Source: Paenibacillus pasadenensis (GTDB lineage: Bacteria; Bacillota; Bacilli; Paenibacillales; Paenibacillaceae). From it: DNA of 64,000 nucleotides. Positions 59,279-64,000 of the stretch are shown piece by piece (the stretch's first letter is position 1; the number at the start of each line of letters is the position of its first letter). Made by a program: the position numbers and the translations under genes. The notes beneath the pieces are model-generated. The model had not been told where the DNA came from. It did not search any database and saw only the letters and a program-made list of their open reading frames with translations. Where the stretch lies: contig NZ_JAMBOT010000002.1 in NCBI RefSeq assembly GCF_023715725.1, positions 496,001 through 560,000 of the forward strand, written 5' to 3'.

Positions 59279-60742
59279 ATGAAAGTATTGTTTGCCACTT
59301 CGGAAGCGGTCCCGCTCGCCAAAACAGGCGGGCTGGCCGATGTTGCCGGAGCGCTGCCCAAGGCGCTGCTGGCGGAAGGCGTCGACGCGCGGGTCATTTT
59401 GCCTAAATATGAAACGATTCCGGCGGAGCATCTGCAGCATTTTGAAACGGTGGATGTATTCTCTGTCCAGCTTGGCTGGCGCATGCAGTATTGCGGCTTG
59501 CTCAAGGGCAAAGTCGACGGCGTTATCTATTACCTGATCGACAATGAATATTATTTCCGGCGCGGCGGCCTGTACGGATACGACGACGACCCGGAGCGGT
59601 TTGTGTTTTTCAGTATCGCCGTTTTGGAAGCGGCGCGGCGCATGGAGGACATATGGGATGTCATTCACTGTCATGATTGGCAGACCGGCCTGATTCCGTT
59701 CCTGCTGAAGCGCCGTTATTGGAGCGACGACCGCCTGTCTGGAGTACGTACGGTATTTACAATCCACAACCTGAAATACCAAGGCGTATTCGGCAAACAG
59801 CAGATGATGGACCTTGTCGGCATGGGACCGGATATTTTCGGCTGGGACGGTCTGGAGCATAACGATGCGGCCAATTGCATGAAGGGCGGATTGCTGTACG
59901 CCGACAAGCTGACTACGGTCAGCCCTTCTTATGCCGATGAGATCAAAACCGCTTTTTACGGGGAAGGCATGGACGGCATTTTGCGGCTGCGCTCAGGCGA
60001 TTTGAGCGGTATTGTGAACGGCATCGACACGGAGCTGTTTGATCCGATGAACGATGCGGCGATTGATACGCCTTACCTCGACTCTCTGCCGCGGAAAAGG
60101 CGCAATAAGCTGGCGCTGCAGAAGGAGATGGGCTTGCCGCAAAATCCGAACGTGCCGGTTATCGGCATCGTTTCGCGGCTTGTGGAGCAAAAGGGATTTG
60201 ATCTGATCGACGGCGTGTTAGGAGAGCTGCTGGAGGAGGATGTGCAGTTCGCCGTGCTGGGATCAGGTGACTATAAGTATGAGGAAATGTTCCGCTCCGC
60301 CGCGTATACCCGGTTTGACAAGGTGAGCATTCGCACCGGCTTTAACGACGGGCTGGCGCGCCGTATTTACGCAGGATCGGACATGTACCTGATGCCTTCT
60401 CAATTCGAGCCTTGCGGGCTGAGCCAATTGCTGGCGCTGCGCTACCGCACTGTTCCCATTGTCCGCGAGACTGGAGGACTTCGGGACACAGTCCGGCCGT
60501 TCAACGAATATACTGGCGAGGGCAACGGTTTCAGCTTTGCGAATTACAATGCGCATGATCTGCTGCATACGATCCGCAGAGCGATCGGCTTCTACCGCAA
60601 GGAAAAAGTCTGGAAGGAAATCGTTCACAACGGAACGTTGGACGATTATAGCTGGAGCCGTTCCGCCGGAGCCTATATCGGCCTCTACGAACAACTCGCA
60701 CCAGAGCGGAAGGAGAAGGAAACATGGCCCGTCACCTCGTAA
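59279..60742 (+). CDS. glgA: Glycogen synthase GlgA
   Basis: The 487-residue GT5 enzyme has the ADP-glucose-binding KTGGLADVAGALPKAL at the N-terminus, HCHDWQTGLIPFLLK, and the C-terminal NGIDTELFDP, IVSRLVEQKGFDLI and SQFEPCGLSQLLALRY blocks. It extends alpha-1,4-glucan from ADP-glucose. GGAGGGAACC precedes the ATG. The last 19 bases overlap the following GH15 gene. Confidence 0.96.
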   Translation: MKVLFATSEAVPLAKTGGLADVAGALPKALLAEGVDARVILPKYETIPAEHLQHFETVDVFSVQLGWRMQYCGLLKGKVDGVIYYLIDNEYYFRRGGLYGYDDDPERFVFFSIAVLEAARRMEDIWDVIHCHDWQTGLIPFLLKRRYWSDDRLSGVRTVFTIHNLKYQGVFGKQQMMDLVGMGPDIFGWDGLEHNDAANCMKGGLLYADKLTTVSPSYADEIKTAFYGEGMDGILRLRSGDLSGIVNGIDTELFDPMNDAAIDTPYLDSLPRKRRNKLALQKEMGLPQNPNVPVIGIVSRLVEQKGFDLIDGVLGELLEEDVQFAVLGSGDYKYEEMFRSAAYTRFDKVSIRTGFNDGLARRIYAGSDMYLMPSQFEPCGLSQLLALRYRTVPIVRETGGLRDTVRPFNEYTGEGNGFSFANYNAHDLLHTIRRAIGFYRKEKVWKEIVHNGTLDDYSWSRSAGAYIGLYEQLAPERKEKETWPVTS

Positions 60743-62688
60743 TCGGCAATGGCAAAATGCTCCTGAACCTGGACCATAATTGTTACATCCGGGATATTTA
60801 TTATCCTTTTGTCGGACAGCTCAATCATGTCGGCGGACAGTATTGCCGTCTTGGCCTGTGGACGGAAGGGCAATTCACCTGGCTGGAGGATGCCGCTTGG
60901 GACAAAAAGCTCGGGTATATCGAGGATTCGCTCGTCACGGATGTGACGGCCCGCCATTACGGTCTAGAGACCGAGCTGCAGATGAACGACGGCATTCACC
61001 AGCGTGAAACGATTTATTTGAAACGTGTGGTGATCCGCAACCATGCGAACCGGGAAAGAGAATTCCGGCTGTTTTTTCATCAGGACCTGATGATTGACGG
61101 CTCTGAGGTTGGCGACACCGCCGCCTACTATCCCGACAACCATACGTTGTTTCATTATAAGCGTTCGTCTTATTTCATGTTTAACGGCTTCTCGGAGGAA
61201 GGCGGCATTACGCAGTACTCCACCGGTATCAAACGTTTCCACTCTGCGGAAGGGACATGGCGCGACGCCGAGGATGGAGTGCTGATGGGCAATGCGATTG
61301 CGCAAGGCTCGGTTGACAGCACGATCAGCTTCCGCACTTCGATTCCGGCCGGAGGGGAAAAGACAATTTATTACTGGATGTCAATCGGCAAAAGCCTCGA
61401 AGAGGTCAAAAAGCTGAATCAATACGTTCAGGACAATCATCCCGAAAAACTGCTCAGCCGCGTTGTCGTCTACTGGAATCACTGGCTGAACCGGGCGGAG
61501 AAGGATCTGGGCGATCTTCCGCCCGAGGTAGGGCGCATGTTCCGCCACAGCCTGCTGATGGTACGGACGCAAACCGATGAGCGCGGCGCGATTATCGCAG
61601 CGAACGACACCGATATTTTGCAGTATAACCGCGACCATTACAGCTACATGTGGCCTCGGGACGGAGCGCTTGTCGCGGATGCGATGTCGCTTGCCGGTTA
61701 CCAGAGCGTAATTGCTCCATTTTTTCAATTTTGCACCGATGCGTTAACGCCGGAAGGTTACCTAAACCACAAATTTAATCCCGATGGTACGGTCGGCTCG
61801 AGCTGGCATCCGTACACCGTGCAGGGAGCCAAAAGGCTGCCGATTCAGGAGGATGAAACGGCGCTTGTGCTGTTCGCTCTGTGGCGGGACTATCAGCGGC
61901 ATCAGGTGATCGAGCTTCCTCAGTCGATGTACAGCAAGCTGATTCGTAAAGCTGCAGCATTTTTGAGCGGATATATGGAGCATTCGTTGTCGCTTCCCAA
62001 ACCGAGTTATGACTTATGGGAGGAGCGCTACGGGATCTGGACGTACACGGCGGCCTCGGTTTACGGCGGTCTTATGGCAGCTTCGTTCTTCACCGAGCTG
62101 TTCGGCGACTATGAGCGCAGCGATCATTACCGGCGTACTGCGGAAGAGCTGAAGCAGGGCATGCTGACGCATCTGTGGGATGAAGAAAGCGGACGGTTTG
62201 CCCGCGGTCTCGTGCAGAAGGACGGCGGCTGGGTCAAAGATATGACGCTGGAAAGCAGCCTGTTCGCTGTGCTGGAGTTCGGCGTGCTGCCGGCTGACGA
62301 TTACCGCGTTATCCGCACGATGGAGTCGATTCGCGACGGTTTGGCGGTACGCACCCATATCGGCGGCATCGCTCGTTATACGAACGACTACTACTTCCAG
62401 CAGTCCGGTGAAATCGATAAGGTGCCGGGCAATCCGTGGATTATATGTACGTTATGGGTGGCGAACTATGAGATCGATTCCGCCAGCAAGCTGTCCGATC
62501 TTGAAGCGCCCCGCCGTACGCTGGAATGGGTAGTATCCCAAGCGCTGGAAAGCGGCGTGCTGCCTGAGCAGCTGAATCCGTATGACGGCAGCCCGCTGTC
62601 TGTCGCGCCGCTGACGTGGTCGCATGCTACCTTTGTGCAGAGTGTCTGCAAATATGCCGCGAAGTATAAGGAGCTTTCCTTGAAATGA
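60724..62688 (+). CDS. GH15 glucoamylase-type glucan hydrolase
   Basis: The 654-residue protein has the N-terminal beta-sandwich of bacterial GH15 enzymes (VIGNGKMLLNLDHNCYIRDI) and an (alpha/alpha)6 barrel with YMWPRDGALVADAM, general acid Glu in LWEERYGIWTYTA and general base Glu in LPEQLNPYDGSPLS. It lacks a signal peptide, so it should act inside the cell, releasing glucose from glycogen or maltodextrin. It overlaps glgA by 19 bases, a strong sign of co-expression. It stands where many operons have the phosphorylase gene glgP. Confidence 0.92.
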   Translation: MARHLVIGNGKMLLNLDHNCYIRDIYYPFVGQLNHVGGQYCRLGLWTEGQFTWLEDAAWDKKLGYIEDSLVTDVTARHYGLETELQMNDGIHQRETIYLKRVVIRNHANREREFRLFFHQDLMIDGSEVGDTAAYYPDNHTLFHYKRSSYFMFNGFSEEGGITQYSTGIKRFHSAEGTWRDAEDGVLMGNAIAQGSVDSTISFRTSIPAGGEKTIYYWMSIGKSLEEVKKLNQYVQDNHPEKLLSRVVVYWNHWLNRAEKDLGDLPPEVGRMFRHSLLMVRTQTDERGAIIAANDTDILQYNRDHYSYMWPRDGALVADAMSLAGYQSVIAPFFQFCTDALTPEGYLNHKFNPDGTVGSSWHPYTVQGAKRLPIQEDETALVLFALWRDYQRHQVIELPQSMYSKLIRKAAAFLSGYMEHSLSLPKPSYDLWEERYGIWTYTAASVYGGLMAASFFTELFGDYERSDHYRRTAEELKQGMLTHLWDEESGRFARGLVQKDGGWVKDMTLESSLFAVLEFGVLPADDYRVIRTMESIRDGLAVRTHIGGIARYTNDYYFQQSGEIDKVPGNPWIICTLWVANYEIDSASKLSDLEAPRRTLEWVVSQALESGVLPEQLNPYDGSPLSVAPLTWSHATFVQSVCKYAAKYKELSLK

Positions 62689-62699
62689 TCGGCATCAGC

Positions 62700-62732
62700 A
62701 AAATCCCGGCCTCTTAAGAGGGCGGGATTTTG
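62700..62732 (+). terminator. Terminator of the glycogen operon
   Basis: AAAATCCCGCC-type arm (AAAATCCCG) pairs with CGGGATTTT, with inner GCCTCTT/AAGAGGGC pairing, then TGTCTTT. Confidence 0.85.
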
Positions 62733-62777
62733 TCTTTACTGGTTGCCGTTTCGAAAATTTAGAGAGGTAATTAAAAC

Positions 62778-62809
62778 GCTCCATGCAGCAACTATAGCTG
62801 CATGGAGCG
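62778..62809 (-). terminator. Terminator of the YjcZ-type gene
   Basis: CGCTCCATGCAG pairs exactly with CTGCATGGAGCG; read leftwards it is followed by TTTTAATT. Confidence 0.83.
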
Positions 62810-62839
62810 CTCAACAAAAGATTGGATGATAAGGTCCAG

Positions 62840-63019
62840 TTAAAAGAAAAAGGCGCGTGAAATAATAACGAGCAGAATAAATAAAACCAGAATAACGCCT
62901 ATGCCAGAACCAAGGCCGCCCCAGCCCGTTCCGCAGCCGCAGCCGCCTCCGTAGCCGCCGATAGGGTAGTTAGCGGCTCCAACGCCGCCTACTGCTGCAT
63001 TTTCGACTCCATAACCCAT
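62840..63019 (-). CDS. YjcZ-type small sporulation protein
   Basis: The 59-residue protein has a Gly-rich N-terminus with a CGC pair (GGYGGGCGCGTGWGGLG) and a C-terminal membrane segment GIGVILVLFILLVIISRAF, the defining pattern of the YjcZ/SscA-like small spore proteins. The ATG at 63019 lies after GGAGGCATTCACC; the longer in-frame reading has no support. It follows the gerP genes, at the place where gerPF is often found. Its hydrophobic core is shared with three other proteins in this window. Confidence 0.85.
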   Translation of the reverse strand: MGYGVENAAVGGVGAANYPIGGYGGGCGCGTGWGGLGSGIGVILVLFILLVIISRAFFF

Positions 63020-63136
63020 GGTGAATGCCTCCCGCACGTATAGTGGCGAAGTTCCGCATCCTTCATGAATACCGGCTGAACTCCACATCCACACTTTATG
63101 CGGTTTTTCCGCGCATGGACCCGGCAACTATCACGG

Positions 63137-63613
63137 TTACGTCGACTCGGCTTCGCTTCCTGGCACTTCGGCATTTACGATTAACTCGCTGATCGCTTCT
63201 TCTGAAGCGGAAGTTGCGGATAAGGCATAGGCAAATTGCCTAAAGTGCTTCAGACGAGTTTCCAGCTCTGCCTCCACGGCATTGCCTGTAAGCATAACGG
63301 CTGCTGAGCTGTAAGCGATGACGCTTACCGAGCCAACTTGAATGCCCGGAGTTGGATTCGTTCGAATCGTTCGAACATCGGCAGCATCGGCGCTTTCTTT
63401 TAATTGGGCAAACGGTTTGTAAAACAGGGGATAGCGGTCAAACTCAACCTCTCCTCCGACTCTGTGATCGAGCTGGCGCTGAACGGCCAAAACTTTAGTT
63501 CGCGAGTGTATTCTTCCGGTATCTCCGAATTGAACAACGGAAGACAATCCGATGCTGATCAGCTCAACGGAGCCGATGTAAGCAGTTCGAATGGAAGCGT
63601 CGGAGTCAATCAT
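63137..63613 (-). CDS. gerPE: Spore germination protein GerPE
   Basis: The 158-residue protein shows the GerPE pattern: YIGSVELISIGLSSVVQFGD, then SRTKVLAVQRQ, then FDRYPLFYKPF. GerP proteins are made late in sporulation and allow germinants to pass the spore coat. The ATG overlaps the gerPD stop by four bases, as in the usual gerPABCDEF operon. The C-terminal acidic tail (EAISELIVNAEVPGSEAEST) is longer than I expect but unremarkable. Confidence 0.85.
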   Translation of the reverse strand: MIDSDASIRTAYIGSVELISIGLSSVVQFGDTGRIHSRTKVLAVQRQLDHRVGGEVEFDRYPLFYKPFAQLKESADAADVRTIRTNPTPGIQVGSVSVIAYSSAAVMLTGNAVEAELETRLKHFRQFAYALSATSASEEAISELIVNAEVPGSEAEST

Positions 63614-63957
63614 CGCGCGCCCCCTCTGGAAGAAGGTATTGCACGATTGACATTATTGGACGGAGTTAACGCTCCTGAGGATGATTGAAGAGACTCGCTT
63701 TCTTCAATGACCGGAACAATCGTTTGACCGCCTGGATTTTGAATGACTCCCGCTTCAGTATTATTGTCCGGCTCGGGCAGAGGAGCGAATGGGCCGACGA
63801 TTATAGCCTCGGGAGGGGTGTCAAAAATCGAATACATGACCATCGAATCCGTATCCCCGATTTGAAAAAGGGAGGATGCTGCGACGCCAAGTATTTCCAC
63901 GCAGCCTACAGATAAAACATGATTCGTAACATGGACATTCATTGCCATTTGAATCAC
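63610..63957 (-). CDS. gerPD: Spore germination protein GerPD, extended form
   Basis: The first 60 residues match GerPD: VLSVGCVEILGVAASSLFQIGD then SIFDTPPEAIIVGPFAPLPEP. The protein is 115 residues, about twice the short GerPD I know, with a polar tail rich in Asn, Ser and Gly. Start GTG 63957 overlaps an upstream stop as GTGA and has AAAGGAAGC just before it; ATG 63948 is the alternative. It overlaps gerPE. Confidence 0.78.
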   Translation of the reverse strand: MIQMAMNVHVTNHVLSVGCVEILGVAASSLFQIGDTDSMVMYSIFDTPPEAIIVGPFAPLPEPDNNTEAGVIQNPGGQTIVPVIEESESLQSSSGALTPSNNVNRAIPSSRGGAR

Positions 63958-64000
63958 CGCTTCCTTTCAGGGGGAGCTATGCTAGATAATTGCTGGACGT
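63954..64000 (-). CDS. Possible 3' end of gerPC, cut by the window edge
   Basis: One minus-strand frame is open from the window edge to TGA 63954-63956, ending QLSSIAPPERKR, and that stop overlaps the GTG of gerPD by the GTGA pattern typical of coupled genes. In gerP operons gerPC precedes gerPD. Another frame also stays open for seven codons, so the call is weak. Confidence 0.35.
   Translation of the reverse strand, partial: VQQLSSIAPPERKR

Overview
The window looks like a chromosomal segment of a spore-forming Firmicute of the Paenibacillus/Cohnella type. Support comes from GerP spore-germination genes, a YjcZ-type small sporulation protein, a very large exosporium-style collagen-like protein, a ydaO-type c-di-AMP riboswitch, frequent TTG/GTG starts with strong AGGAGG sites, and intergenic palindromic repeats of a kind I associate with Paenibacillus genomes. 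The genus is inferred; no rRNA or other marker gene is present. I saw no tRNA, rRNA, CRISPR array or insertion sequence.

Layout. 1-7.9 kb: a c-di-AMP riboswitch and terminator precede kdpFABC, followed by a gene encoding two fused copies of the KdpD sensory half with no kinase. 8.6-13 kb: a sugar ABC transporter and a LacI-type regulator. 13-19.2 kb: a DeoR-type repressor diverging from a five-gene operon (GH4 glycosidase, PfkB kinase, AgaS-like SIS enzyme, GatY-type aldolase, LacC-type kinase) that reads as a galactosamine/tagatose-6-phosphate route. 19.3-25.4 kb: three tandem secreted right-handed beta-helix proteins plus a membrane-anchored small protein and its decayed tandem copy. The palindrome TTTGCGCAAA (or close variants) sits at the promoters of the ABC operon, the LacI gene and two of the three beta-helix genes, so these probably form one LacI-controlled polysaccharide regulon.

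25.7-38 kb: a SWIM-SNF2 helicase, a 2593-residue GXT-repeat collagen-like protein, and a divergent TPR-containing family 2 glycosyltransferase that may decorate it. 38-45.7 kb: secreted proteins, a barnase/barstar pair, the membrane kinase half of KdpD with KdpE (about 36 kb from its sensory half), an SDR remnant, an acyltransferase-like protein and a ComJ homologue. 45.8-54.4 kb: a hybrid PAS histidine kinase, M29 aminopeptidase, GNAT acetyltransferase, membrane-anchored alpha/beta hydrolase, a BdbD/BdbC thiol-oxidase pair and a nuclease-fold/winged-helix protein. 54.4-62.7 kb: glycogen operon glgB-glgC-glgD-glgA followed by a GH15 glucoamylase-type enzyme. 62.8-64 kb: YjcZ-type protein and part of a gerP operon.

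The most interesting themes are: (1) a duplicated, kinase-less KdpD sensor combined with a split KdpD kinase and a c-di-AMP riboswitch; (2) the inferred LacI regulon joining uptake, GalN-type catabolism and secreted beta-helix enzymes; (3) four separate proteins that share a YjcZ-type ILVLFILLVI membrane segment, two of them carrying similar exported domains; and (4) the giant collagen-like protein with a dense Cys/His cluster beside a candidate glycosyltransferase. All functions are read from motifs and context; nothing was searched.
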